Source: Begonia masoniana | Taxonomy: Eukaryota > Streptophyta > Magnoliopsida > Cucurbitales > Begoniaceae | Assembly (NCBI GenBank): GCA_022432975.1 | Contig: CM039515.1 | Span: 17,827,488-17,891,487, forward strand | Direction of reading: 5' to 3' | DNA length: 64,000 nucleotides | Shown: piece after piece, positions 9,746-21,253 of the stretch | Layout of the letters: each line of letters starts with the position of its first letter | Numbering within the stretch: position 1 is the stretch's first letter | The notes under the pieces: model-generated | The model's input: only the letters and a program-made list of their open reading frames with translations | Databases searched by the model: none | What the model was told of the DNA's origin: nothing | Position numbers and translations under genes: made by a program

Positions 9746-12253
9746 TGTGACAGCCCGAAACCGGATCCGAATCGGGTTCCGGGATCGGAGCCGTCACTCC
9801 GGGACATTTACAGGAAATAACAGTGACTATTTTTTTTTTGAACAAATAGAACAGTCAAAACAGTGAACAGAGAGGGAGAACTGCAGTGGGTAATCGAAAA
9901 CATTTACAGGGGAAGACAGAGTTCTCTGGAATGGAAAACAAACAGGTCTCATAAATGGATAACCGAACAGAAATAGCATAAAACTGGCGGAATATGTAGT
10001 TTTAAACGGAACCGGAGGAGAAATCAGTGGATGACGTCATCGGAAGAGGCAGACAACAGACGAAGCCGGCAGAAGGTGGTGACGTCAGCCGGAAGATGTT
10101 CTGACGTCATCGGAAGATAGAGGCAGTAAACGTAATCGGCAGAAGGTGATGACGTCATCGGAAGATGTGATGACGTCATCGGCAGATGGGAGCAGCTAAC
10201 GGAATCGGCAGGCAGTAAACGTAATCGGCAGAAGGTGATGACGTCATCGGAAGATGTGATGACGTCATCGGCAGATGGGAGCAGCTAACGGAATCGGCAG
10301 GCAGTGATGACGTCAGCCGGAAGACGTTCTGACGTCATCGGAAGACAAAGATATAAACTGGGCGGAAGACTTATGCTGACGTCATCGGAAGAGAAGATGA
10401 CGTCAACCGGAAGACAAAATTTATAACTGGGCGGAAGACTTATGCCGACGTCATCGGAAGAGAAGATGACGTCAACCGGAAGACAAAGTTATAAACTGGG
10501 CGGAAGACTTATGCTGACGTCAACCGGAAGACAAAAATTGTGAATAGTGACCGGAAGATGAAATTTGTGACAAACTTAGCAAATTTTAACATAAAGACTT
10601 ACAGGCAGGGAACATCAAAACAGGAGGCATAAGGGCTTCAGACCCTCAAACCCGATTCCGAAACAAAGTTTTGAAATCATACTCTACAAATGACGGGAGT
10701 TCAAGCAGACAAACTGCATGGATAGCTCTAAAATTTGAGACTATCCATGCATGACCTGAAAATGGAGAACTCAAGCAGTTCCAGAATGTTTTCAAAACAT
10801 TTAAAATATATGGATACAATCTGTCAAATACAGAGGCTTAAAAATACACCAACAACAGGACTTATACATTTCAAAATTTCCCACAAAACTTTCAAAATAA
10901 AACACAAGGCTACAACAGGGTTTTAAAACAGAACCTCAAACATCCAAAAAAGTTTACAAATATGAACTTTACTTTAAAGACATAAACTTCCATACAGAAT
11001 TTTGCCTGACTGCAGCAACCAACCCTGAGAGCTCGATCCGCCAACAGCAACCTACACCTCGGCCTGAGGCACCAAGTCCTCATCCACAGGATCCGTACCT
11101 ACAACAGGGAGTTCACCTATGAGCCTAAAGCTCAGTAAGAACATATCAGAATAAATGCAGTGATGCATATGCTATGCATGAACGTTTCAAATACAGGAAC
11201 ATTACATTACATTACATTTCACTGGACAGGAAGGTATAAGTGGGAGGAGGAGCTGGCGCAACAGGGTGTACATGCCATTTTCAGGACATAACAGGAGTAC
11301 TTGACAGGATGCCAGTCCTCGTCCACACTTAACCGCACATTACATTACAGATTTTATCTTACTCACTTCAAAACCAGTGCTGAAAACATTTGCATGATTT
11401 TACAGGAAACGTGTATGCATGAATAAGTGCGATACTTAAACCTAACATTCACAGATGGCAGAAATGAATACTACAGGGAAACAGAATATAATGGAAACAT
11501 GTTTAACTTAAAACATAACCTAAAACCTATCTACCCGAACCATACCTAGTACCTCCAAGTTGTAGGGCCATAAGGGCCAACATAAACGTATGAACTTACC
11601 TGTTTGCTGTCGTGTCAGATGCTCGAATGCCCCTGAAATGCTCGGATCTGTAGCATGCATGAAGATGTATTAAACGGCTGCATATGTTAACTAATAAGTT
11701 TGCAGGATATGCAGCAAACCCATCTCGGACATTTAGAAAACAGTGGGTGTGTTTCCATACAAAAACCGAGAGTTTTCTCCTAAATACCTTAACCTAAAAC
11801 TTCAGCAAAACGCATACTTTTTGCTTGTCCAAATGTGTTAGCATTAGAAGATGTTTACCTTAGGCAGAAAACAAGGAAAACTCTAGAAGATCAAAGGTGT
11901 TTGGGTGAACTTTTGTCGCCTGGCAGAGAGAAAACAGAGGAGAAGTGAAGGTTTTTACGTAGAGTGAGGAGGAGAGGAGAAGAAGGTTGTCTTCTTCAAC
12001 AAGTTGCCACATGGCAACCAACCAATGGCCTACTCCCAACCACCTTAATTGAGTGCCAACTTTGCCCTTTCATTGGTTTACAACCAAATTGGTTCATTTT
12101 AATCACACTTAGTTTGGTTTTTGTTCCACAATTTAAATTCTACAAACACCGTCGTTTTGGTTTCTGACAAAAATACTCCTTGCATTAATACCTATTTAAT
12201 CCCACATAAATTATCGGGGAAAACATTTACATGGCAAAATGCCGGGTGTTACA
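9746..12253 (-). mobile_element. solo LTR of a gypsy-type element inside hAT-1
   Basis: 2508 bp, with TGTGACAG..GTGTTACA ends on the plus strand, so in element orientation it starts TGTAACACCCGG. It is flanked by a perfect 5-bp duplication CAAAC (9741-9745 and 12254-12258). There is no PBS, PPT or coding body, so this is a solo LTR left by LTR-LTR recombination. It interrupts the hAT-1 transposase between MQT and the continuation KFDKY. A related LTR end lies at 2463-3085. Confidence 0.85.
10029..10540. repeat. array of TGACGTCA-containing repeats in the solo LTR
   Basis: About 13 copies of the palindrome TGACGTCA, mostly as TGACGTCATCGGAAGA or TGACGTCAnCCGGAAGA. They alternate with CGGCAGA spacer units and include a larger duplicated block of roughly 90 bases (about 10125-10215 and 10215-10305). 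TGACGTCA is the classic binding core of plant bZIP/TGA factors. Confidence 0.8.
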
Positions 12254-13606
12254 CAAACGAAGTTTGATAAATATTAAGAATCTTTTAAAAAAATAAATAT
12301 GTTTGTATATGTTGCTGTTGTACTTGATCTAAGTTGCAAAACAAGATTTTTACGGCATTGCTTAGCCATTTTTTTTTGGAGTGAAAGAGCTGCATAATAC
12401 TCAAAGCAAGTGGATGATGTAATTGAAAAGTTGTATACCGAATATAAAGGTGATACAACCAATGAACACTAGACTCTAAGTAGCAGCGATATTCAACAAA
12501 GGTCTCCAAAGTCAATGAGTACATTAGTGCAAGCTCGTTCAACTACAGTGTACTCTTTGTTTTATGAGCCTGTAAATTCTTCTGAGAGAAATTAGGAAAA
12601 CAATATGTCAGAGATTGATCAATATTTGTTTGAGAAATTAGAAAATTTTTCAGAGAATGCTGACATATTATTTTGGCGGAAGAGGAATTTCGATAAATAT
12701 CGAGTTTTGAGTGAAATTACGAAAGATATATTGATCATTATAATTTCTACGATGGCGTCATAATATGCTTTTAGTTGTGGTGGTCGTGTTCTTGATACTT
12801 TTCGCAGTTCTCTAACTCCCCAAAGTGTTGAAGCTCTTATATCCGCTCAAAGTTGGCTGAAAACATTCAATTCTTTTAAAATTTCTAAAAACATTGACGA
12901 TGATTTCGATGACAGTACGATTTCGACTATTGAAGAAGGTTTGAACATTCTAATATTTATTTGTTTCACATGTTTATCTCTAATGATTTACTAATATTTT
13001 CAATATTTTCATTTTGCAGATTCCGCTACGGATAAAAAGTTTGAAGAAGATGACACATCGATGCTTTTATATGGTTCCGACTATTTAGTTTGTATTTTTA
13101 AAGTTATTGTCTGCTGGATTAATTTTGGATATTGTATTTAGTTTTTTATATTTCATTTTAATGTTGGATAGTTGAATTTAGTTTCTTATATTTCATTTTA
13201 ATGTTGAATAGTTGGATTTAGTTTGTATGTTAGGTAGTTGGATTTACTATTTGACTTGTATTTTTAAAGTTGGATTAATTTTGGATATTAAATTTAGTTT
13301 ATTAAATTTTATTTTAATGTTGGATAATTGGATTTAGTTGGTACGTTAATTGTTAGATAGTTGGATTAAATTTACTATTTGGTTTGGTTTTTAAAAGAAT
13401 TGCATTAATTTTGGACGTTATATTGAGTTTGTTCGATTTATTTCTAACTGTTTGAAAATTGTTAAAAAATTTAAAATTATTAGGGAGGAACAGAGACCAG
13501 ACCGATCTCAGTTCCTCCCAGGGCCCGATTTCGGGAGGCTTTTTAAAATCCCGAATGGCGCAGTCCGATGCCCGTGCCTACGCTCGCGCCCGCACCTAAT
13601 GTCGTA

Positions 13607-14394
13607 AGTGTTACTTTTAGGTAAAATATAAAATAAACTTTGAACCACAAGGCTTCGTTCAATTTATAGTATGAATTTTAATTGAACCTTGAACTTTGAT
13701 TTTCGTTCAGTTTAAACCCTAATTAATTTTTTAACAAAATGAGTGTTCCACTTTGTTCATTAAACAAATTAGACCATACTCTGTTTTTCTCCAATCAAAC
13801 TTATATTATAATATTCATATATATTTTTTATTTTTAAAAATGACAAGAAATCAGAATCAAAATTTCCAAATCTAGCCTGAACCAATTAAAACAAATTTAA
13901 ATCATTTCAAGATTCATACTGTTCACAATGCATAGTTCAATTTCATTTTGTGAAAAAAAAAAAAAGATTTAAGTTGAATGAAAAATTTATTTTATTCAAA
14001 AAAAAAATCAGGTTGTAAAGTTAAACAAATCTCAAAATTAACGATTTAATTTGTATTTTATCTTTATAATAAAAGAACAATTATAATATATTACAAAAAA
14101 AAGTTAAAAACATATATCAACTTATTAGCGTAAACATTACTAGTAAGGAAAATACCTCACAAATCATGAAATGAAGCTATTGGTGGAAGACCTCCATCTT
14201 CCGTGACATAAACAGCAACAAATATTCAAAATGAAGTTTCTTTCAAAGCTTAAAATAGAAAATCCCTCGCAAGCACCATAGTAACACCACAAATTCAAAC
14301 AACAAAGAAATTCTAGGAATTTAAGAGAAAGAACAGGAGGAAGCTAGATAATGATAGACATTAATGACATATAATCAAATCTTCTTAATCATCT
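13607..14394. other. AT-rich DNA between hAT-1 and the PP2-B gene
   Basis: No gene seen. It consists of A/T-rich runs and should hold the 3' untranslated region and poly(A) site of the minus-strand F-box gene; AATAAA-like and TTTATT strings are present but not decisive. The last 200 bases before 14394 are less AT-biased, as expected of a 3' UTR. Confidence 0.5.
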
Positions 14395-16230
14395 TCATTT
14401 ATTTGCCAGTTTTGGTCTGATTTCAATACCTTGTACAACGAGGCCGCCTTTCCATGATCCACTCTTGACCTCCTGAACACTCATTTCCAATTCCTCATCA
14501 TCCTTCTTGTTGAAGAACTCACCTAACTCGATCTCCATCCACCCATCTTCTCTAGCTATAGGGAATTGATCTTCACACCTTTCGCTCGAACTCGATACGT
14601 GCACACGTGAATTGTGGCCGCTGCGCATCGGAGGAGCGGTAACTAACCCCGGACGCGTAGGCATAAGCTGGATAATATGATTGCATTCTCTTTCTGTGAC
14701 TAGATATACAGATTTTGTATTACTCTCAGTTCCTACAAGCCCAACGACAACATCTACAGGTTGGTCTTGGAATCCATAAGCTGTTGTGGCTGGCTTGAAG
14801 ACAAGATAAACTGCATATAATGTGAATGGGGATAAGATCCTGGTGTTAATATTGCCACGGATATCCAGCCAACAAACCATGATAAGCTCGGCGAGTTCTG
14901 CGAATCTGTCAATGATCGTTTGAGTATATCAGAAAAGTTTACAAGGTGAAGGGGGAAGGTGAAGTGGCCAAGTGATACCTGCTTCCAGGAGTAGAAATCC
15001 ATTTCCAATACGTAGGGGTGTCACTCCAGGCGATTGAGAGGTCTCTTGCAGAGAGCATGTAACATTTTTTCCCACTGTTTTTGTCTAGTGAAAAACTCTG
15101 GTATATGTTACAAAGACAATTAGTAGCAAATTTTTTCCTCAAGAAAAAGAAAAGGAGAGAAGGATCTCTAAAGAACAGTGACAACCAACAAAATCCCAAC
15201 AGAACAATCAAGTGAATCGGCAAAAGAAAGATTTATTTCAGTCGCTAGAAGCTGCTACATCAATGCCAACATTGCTGGTATAACATTATGTATTACTCTC
15301 AGTTACAAGATCTCGTAAAAGCAACGAGCATACATTTAGGTTGACAATTTTAAGGACAAACTTAACGCTGTCATATAAAGGATTACACTAATCTTATTCA
15401 TTCAATTCATTCCTCAAATAACCTAATTACCCACAATTTGGAGACAACAATATTGTCATCCCTGGCATAATCACAATTGAAATAAACATAGAACTTTGAG
15501 CGACTTTATTGATACTGTCTCTGCTTTTAGAGTGAAAAGGCTCCATTTGTAAACCAGTATTCACATTCCCATGAAATATAGACCACAAATGGTTCAATTG
15601 AAGATAATAATATAGTCCAATATTTTTCAATTTGTATCTTATTAAAGCCCACAACGAGGCAAAAATGATTTTATCTTTATAACCACAGAAAAAATCCAAA
15701 AGTAAAATGCAGGGGAAAAAAACCGTCCATACACTCGCATATTATATTGTATTCGCGCAAATTGCATCTGGCGGTCGCAAATTTATCAAGGCAAGTTGGC
15801 AGCGTCCGAGAATAAAAAACACAAAAAGATAAAGAAATTTTAATTAAAAAATTCAAAAACAACAATCACGGTGATGATGATGACGCGCTGAATTATTTAC
15901 CTTAGTTCCTCCGTCGATGAGAATCGGATTTTCGCAGAGATGGATATAAACGTCTTTCTTTGACGAGAAAGGCGCCGGAAGAGACAGCGAGGAAGAAATG
16001 ATCGCCTGATACTCAAACGGAAGGAAGCTTTCCCAAACGGCGTCCGATTTTGCTGCCGAGCTGAAAACAGAAGAAACCAGAGAAAGGCGGCAAGCATCAA
16101 GAGGAGTAGTCAAAGAGAGAATATTCGCTATGCATCCTTCCGGCAGAGCAGATAGATCGACTTCGCCACCGTCGACGTCTGATCCGCCAGTTTTCATCCC
16201 TGAAATGATCGTCTTCATCGTCCGAACCAT
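14395..16230 (-). CDS. PP2-B-like: F-box protein PP2-B type (F-box plus Nictaba/phloem-protein-2 lectin domain)
   Basis: Likely the substrate receptor of an SCF ubiquitin ligase. The F-box would bind SKP1/ASK, and the PP2 (Nictaba-like) lectin domain would recognise glycans or glycoproteins in cytosol and nucleus. Three exons fit without a break: 16230-15901, 15097-14979 and 14905-14395, together 960 nt or 319 residues, a normal length. Introns begin GT (15900, 14978) and end AG (15098, 14906). The F-box is at about residues 27-71 (LPEGCIANILSLTTPLDACR). Exon 2 carries the family signature GKKCYMLSARDLSIAW. Exon 3 ends in WKGGLVVQGIEIRPK, typical of the C-terminus of this family. The start at 16230 gives a short extension; in-frame ATGs at 16218 and 16194 are alternatives. 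A TATA box lies about 50 bases upstream. All diagnostic segments are present, so the gene looks intact and is the only host gene recognised here. Confidence 0.93.
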
Positions 16231-16280
16231 ACGTTACTCGCTTTCGCTAATTCGTCAACGGTTAAGCAAAGCTCTGGGGA

Positions 16281-16290
16281 GTATTTTATA
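16281..16290 (-). promoter_or_regulatory. TATA box of the PP2-B gene
   Basis: Minus strand reads CTATAAAATACT, 51-60 bases upstream of the ATG at 16230. This leaves room for a short 5' leader. Confidence 0.6.
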
Positions 16291-16361
16291 GTTGGAAGTC
16301 GGAAGGCCGTGGAGAGAGGAAGTCTTAAAACGATGAGTTTCACATTAAGAAATATAAATAG

Positions 16362-17086
16362 GGGTAAAAACTAATTTAAATCATAAATTGAGGGTTTAAT
16401 TTGAAATTACTTTTAAACTAAAAATTTTAACCACTAAAACTTAAACTATTCAAAAAATAACAAATCAAATCCTGGCAGGGGACCGATCACCACCTTTTCA
16501 ATTTACGCTGAGATTGGGGGGTTGATCTAAATGAAACAACCCCTTGATATGTACAATGCTTACGTGACACTGAACATATTAGGTCGAAGGGCCGACGTAG
16601 GGGGTGGAAATCCCCTAGTTCAACGTGGACTGCACGTGAGTCGAGACAGGAGGGACACTGCCTAGGATCGGCCCCTCGTTCCCTGCCTCTTCCTTTCCAA
16701 GGTTCTTGAGAACGGGGGGTTACCGTCCCGTATCGGCCCCTCGTTCTCAAAACTCATTTTGAGAACGGAGGATCGATTCGGGGCGATGACCCCTTGTTCT
16801 CATATCACATTTTGAGAACGGCGGGCCGATCCGGGGTGGTGACCCCCGTTGTAAAAATTAGTGCTGAGAACGGGGGGATCGGGAGGCCGATCCCCGACTC
16901 TATATAAGGAACCGACCCACCATTCTCACCCCACCGTTGCCGAAAAACTCGATTCTCTCTCGACCCCAGCGTTTCCAACCAAAAATCTGACCATTTCACG
17001 CCTTCATAATCGTTTTCTTTAAATACCAGCCAAAAAACCTCACAAATCCGAGTCATAAATCGTCCAAATCCCCAAATTTTTCTCAA
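16362..17086 (+). promoter_or_regulatory. promoter and leader of envelope-like gene copy B
   Basis: It starts with GGGTAAAAACTAATTTAA, matching the outer end of copy A's upstream region, followed by an AT-rich stretch and then a GC-rich block. It contains a G-box core CACGTG (16633-16638), about four tandem GC-rich units (16700-16895) and a TATA box TATATAAGG (16901-16909). A leader of about 180 bases precedes ATG 17087. The order matches copy A. Confidence 0.6.
16700..16895. repeat. tandem GC-rich units upstream of copy B
   Basis: About four imperfect copies, roughly 50-65 bp each, of a unit starting TTGAGAACGGnGG and containing CGATyCGGGGyGGTGACCCC. Each is partly palindromic; the last contains GGGGATCGG..CCGATCCCC. 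Short open frames across this block are by-products of GC content. Confidence 0.65.
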
Positions 17087-17430
17087 ATGGTTCGCAAATT
17101 GGTGATTAAACGAAAAGTTGCCCCATCACAAGGAGGTCCGTCACAAGGTGGCGCGACCGAACGTGCTCTGCCAAATTTCCCATCGTTTTCACAAGGAGGA
17201 CCATCTCAAGGGGGTTCGACAAACCAGACACCATCGTCATAAGGTGTCTCCAGCTTAAGCGCGACGACCGCCCATTGGGTATGTTTTGATTGAATTTTGA
17301 AATCAAATGTGTCATGAACAGTTTAAACGGGATATGTCAAACCGCTCGGTTATTCATTCGAAGATAGTCCATTTTAGAGGGTGGTAGTCGTTGCATATCA
17401 AAGAAATGTTCAACAATATCGCCTAGAGTT
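17087..17430 (+). pseudogene. envelope-like / 'putative plant transposon protein' gene, copy B, N-terminal part
   Basis: ATG 17087 opens a basic start (MVRKLVIKRKVAPSQGGPSQ) followed by Ser-Gln-Gly-Gly repeats, closely matching copy A. A stop in the repeat region and further stops break the frame. Similarity to copy A can be followed to about 17410-17430, where an LTR fragment takes over; the gene resumes at 18702. Confidence 0.65.
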
Positions 17431-18701
17431 GTTTAACGGCCGGACTGGCTCACCAGCCCGCCCGCTATAGCAGCGGTAAGAAATTTCTGCCTAAATATTT
17501 ATGAAATGGATTTATCGAAGTGGAAAGTTAATATCAAGTATTTTATTTAGGCAAGAAAAGTCCTGAAAGTCATCAGAATCAATCAAATTCGACTCTATCC
17601 GACCTAAGACCACACGAAAGGAAATTCTGCCCAAATTCTTCTTAAATTGGATTTATTTAAGTAGAAATTTCATACCAAGATTTGATTTAAGCAGGATATT
17701 ATTGGAATATTGGAAAAATTCCGATAGCTCTAACCGCTCGGAGTCCAAGTAAGTGAAAATACTACGTTTTCAACGTTTTGGCTACAACTCTACATCACAA
17801 AATCTATGTTATTTTCTTATAATTATTTTATTACATGTTTCTGATATTTGAACACACATGTTTAGGCATTGACATAGAATTGTATAAAGATAAAATTGGT
17901 AAGACATTTTGTATGTGTATGAATAAGATCAAATTGACGGAAAATATGTGATAGCAAGGCCTGAACGACAACGAGATGACTAAGCTTGAACAAAAATCAA
18001 ATGGCTACGCTTGAACGACAATGAGATAGTTACGCCTGATAAAAATGAGATGGTTACGCCTGAACGACAATAGATGACTATACTTGAACGAAATTGAGAT
18101 GACAAATCCTGAACGACAATGAGATGACTAAGTCTGAACGAGGGTTGAAAAATGAGTTTCACCCAATATGTAACTATTAAGTCAGGATTTGGTAAATGTA
18201 ATGTAAATTTTGGCACTTGCACATATTTTCGCTTACCGAGTTATTTTTATAGTTGTAATTTTGTGATGTAGGTGAATTTTTGTCTGAGGAAGAAATGACG
18301 TTGCTCGAGAATCTCTCAGGGGCAAATGAGCATACAGAAGAAGAAGAAAATATTTTCGGGTTGAAGGAAAGAGTTTAAATGAGTATTTTCTATTTTCGAA
18401 GATATTTCATATTTTTAACTTTGAATAAATTATGTTGAATTTTATTTAAAGTTTTATGAATTATTTTAATTCTAGATTTATTTCTAATTTCCGACAATGT
18501 TATTTAAAGTTCGAAATTTTGATTAAGTCTCTGCGCATTTAATGTTTAAGTTATTATTTAAAGAGGTTTTTAATATTCTGAAATTAGATTTCTAACGCTC
18601 GAATTTAAACCTAAATCAATTTGAAAAATATTTTATGATTTTCAAATTAGGATTTCAAATTGAGGAAATTAAATTGAGAATTTAAATATTGGGGCGTTAC
18701 A
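17430..18701 (+). repeat. 5'-truncated LTR of the G1 family inside copy B
   Basis: It ends GGGGCGTTACA at 18701 and resembles the G1 LTR in reverse orientation. Shared features are a TTTCTGCCTAAAT-like segment, a GTCCAAGTAAGTGAAAAT splice-donor segment, GAACGACAATGAGATGAC-like tandem units (17960-18140) and an AT-rich tail. No primer site follows, so it is a solo or broken LTR. The left boundary is approximate (about 17430-17480) and no target duplication was found. Confidence 0.55.
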
Positions 18702-19302
18702 TTATGCCTCTAGAGTCAATTAAAGAATTACTCGGTTTGCCAGAGAAAGGAATGATGTGTAAAGTTATTACCATGCTTCTTGAGATTGCATTTTTTCAGA
18801 TCGACCGAGGGACTTGACTTCCTTAAGAAAATTCATCCAAATGCCAACATTGGAGGGGGATTTGAACGTCAGAGCTCGAGTTATTTACAATCTGATAACC
18901 TACACTATTCTACCTCGGGATGAACATAGAGATCTGGTGAGCTGCATGGATCTCTATGTAATGGAGAAGCTGTACAACGGGAAGATGTTCGACCTTGTCT
19001 TCGTGATTTTACATCACATGCATGAGATCGATCGGACATGGAACAATAATTTGTCGTACGACACGTTGATTTAGAAGATCGTCAAGTGAGCTCAGGTTCA
19101 TCTACCGAGTGGAGAGCAGCTGAGAGCATAGAGATTCGACGATATATTTGATAGACTTCATTTGATTCGGATGGATCTAGTTGAAGTCGACGGGACTTGG
19201 GCATTCAAGGGAGATCAATAAGCCTCCACCTCTTTAGATGTTCCTATGGAGAACGCCCCTGCTAGGCCATTGTCCCCCCAGACGGCTAGTAGTTGGGACA
19301 TG
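18702..19302 (+). pseudogene. envelope-like gene copy B, C-terminal part
   Basis: Continues copy B after the LTR fragment. The frame from 18814 has LPRDEHRDLVSCMDLYVMEK and HHMHEIDRTWNNNLSYDTLI, aligned with copy A at 5058-4588. Stops follow near 19072 and 19086, then a homologous tail (FDRLHLIRMDLVEVDG) continues to about 19300. The G1 3' LTR begins at 19303, so G1 inserted here and the gene's end is not seen. Confidence 0.65.
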
Positions 19303-21253
19303 TGTAACGACCTCAAAATTTATTTTCATTTCCCCAATTTGAAATTCTAAAATTTTACTCAAATCGATTTACAAATTAGGTTAAATCTGATCGTTATAAA
19401 CCCATAATTTTCTTAATTCAAAATCCTTAAAAATAGCAGAAATCATTTATTAAGCGGAAGCTTGTAATTACTATCAATAAATGTTTAGAAAATTAAATAC
19501 TAAACAAACATTAAATAAAATCTCACTTATTGATTTCAAAACAATAACGTATTAATTGAAATATCCAACAACTAATGAAATAAATTATTCAAACTAAAAT
19601 CAAACTAAAATTAAATGTAAATAAATATAAAATATCTTTTTAAAATGATATAAAATCATAACTTTAAATTTTTATTCAAAACCGACGACAACATCCTCTT
19701 CTGTATGCTCGCCCGCCTCTTGAAAATTCTTGATCAGCGTCATTTTTTCCTCAGATAAAAATTCACATACATTACAAAGTTACAAACTATGAGAAAACTT
19801 AGTAAGTGAGAATATGTCAAAGTGCAAAATATTTACTTTTACCGAATCCTGCCTTAACTGTTGCATACTGGTTGGAACTCATTTTCCAACCTTCTTTTAA
19901 GACTTAGTAATCTCATTGTCGTTCAGATTTTGTCATCTTTCACTTTTACTTTTACGTTCAAGCTCATTATTTCAATGTCGTTCAAGCTTTTGCTATCACG
20001 TATTTTCTGTCAATTATATTATTTTCATACATATACAAATGTCTTACCAATTCTATCTTAATATAATTCTATGTCAATGCCTAAACATGCGTGCTCAAAT
20101 ATCAATTTGTGTGATAAAACAATTATAATAAAATAACATAATTTTTTGTGATGTAGGGCTATAGCCAAAATATTGAAAAAATTATATTTTCACTTACTTA
20201 GATTCCGAGCGATTAGAGTTTCAGGATTTTTCCAATATTTTAGTATTCTAACAATATCATGTTTAAATAAAATCTTAGTATCAATGTCCTCCTAATAAAT
20301 CCAATTTCGACAAAGTTTGGGCATAATTTCCTTATGTGTGCTCGTAGGTCGAATCAGTTCGAGTTGGGTCGGTTTGTAGGATTTTCGGGACATTTTTCTG
20401 CCTAATAAAACATTTGATATTAATTCCTACTTCAATAAACCATCTCAAAAAAATTTAGGCAGAAATTATTTACCGGTTAAATGTTAGATCAATTCGGTAT
20501 AAATCAAGAAAAAATTTGGGTCGGGTCCGGTTCGGTTCTGCTGGACTGGTTTGGTTTGATTGGACTGGTTTAGTTCAGCTGGATTTAAGTGAATTGGTTC
20601 AATTCTGGTTCTCTGGACCGATTCGGGTTTAAAAAAAGAAAACTCAATTCCTTCTTCTTATTCTTCGCAATTTTTGCCTAGAGAAAGAGAGAGAGAGTAT
20701 CAGAGAGAGATGATCAGAAAGAGAGGGATGAAGATAGAGTGAGGAGGGAGAAAAATCTTACGCTGATGGTGGTTGTTCTTCACATTAGAGAAGGTTCGCC
20801 GATGAGCTCATCTTCAGAGTTGCTACCTCCTCGGAGCTCGACTTCGTTTGGAGGCTGAAAAGAGGTAAGTTCTTCTCTGCTCGAAGAACTCGAGAGGGAG
20901 AGACTTAGGTGAGGGTTTCCTCCTCCACCATTCCTCTCAATTTATAGGAGAGGTTCACCCCTGCTCTGATTTTTTTCCCATAGGAGGGTGATCAATCTTT
21001 TCATAAGAGGAGTATGAATCTGTCATTTCTCAATGGGTAGGTTCACAAACGAAAAATGAAGGAATCGATTTCCTTACCGTTTACAGAATTGATTTCCTTA
21101 ACGTTTACAGAATTGATTGGAATTAGAGCTGGATGGTTGTTGATTGAGCTGTAATTAGGGCTATTAAATTTAATTGGCTGCTAATTAGGGTTAAATTTAG
21201 AAATTGGAAACCCTAGATTAACTTGCATTAGGGGAAGATTTTGATACGTTACA
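19303..21253 (-). repeat. 3' LTR of G1
   Basis: 1951 bp with TGTAACG..CGTTACA inverted ends. It is followed on the inner side by a polypurine tract (minus strand of 21254-21271). It contains a (GA)n run near 20680-20715 and a TATA box in element orientation (CCTATAAATTGAG, 20938-20950). It aligns with 48957-50583 plus 54043-54169, the interrupted 5' LTR. Confidence 0.85.

Larger units (their letters stand above)
8452..13110 (+). pseudogene. hAT transposase with BED zinc finger and hATC dimerisation domain (broken)
   Basis: Nuclear DNA transposase that would excise and reinsert hAT DNA. Starting at ATG 8452 there is a BED-type finger remnant (KCNYCGQIYA near 8560). A central domain follows, with LLDVPTCWNSMYLMLSSAEK at 9412 and FLETFHTMTLNVS at 9582. 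After the solo LTR the frame resumes with VAVVLDLSCK near 12310. The C-terminal hATC dimerisation motif has a stop in place of the usual glutamate before YAFSCGGRVLDTFRSSLTP (about 12760-12830). A likely intron (gt near 12938, ttttgcag ending 13020) precedes the last exon. Multiple stops and the 2.5-kb insertion make it non-functional. It is clearly homologous to the hAT-2 transposase. Confidence 0.8.
7569..13598 (+). mobile_element. hAT-1: defective hAT-superfamily DNA transposon
   Basis: Ends TAGGGTGGGCAGAATT (left) and TAGGTGCGGGCG (right, reverse strand) form an imperfect terminal inverted repeat. It is flanked by the 8-bp direct repeats ATGTCACA (7561-7568) and ATGTCGTA (13599-13606), which differ by two transitions. 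This is the 8-bp target duplication expected of hAT elements, now diverged. Without the nested solo LTR the element is about 3.5 kb, the same size as hAT-2 (3451 bp). The interior encodes a broken transposase. Confidence 0.8.

Noticed and set aside
10029..10540. Possible CRISPR-like array (short palindromic repeats at regular spacing)
   Set aside because: Spacers are themselves repeats, there are no cas genes, and the array lies inside a plant LTR with a target duplication.
15427..15865. Two frames of 62-90 codons on the minus strand
   Set aside because: They lie within intron 1 of the PP2-B gene, between confirmed splice sites.
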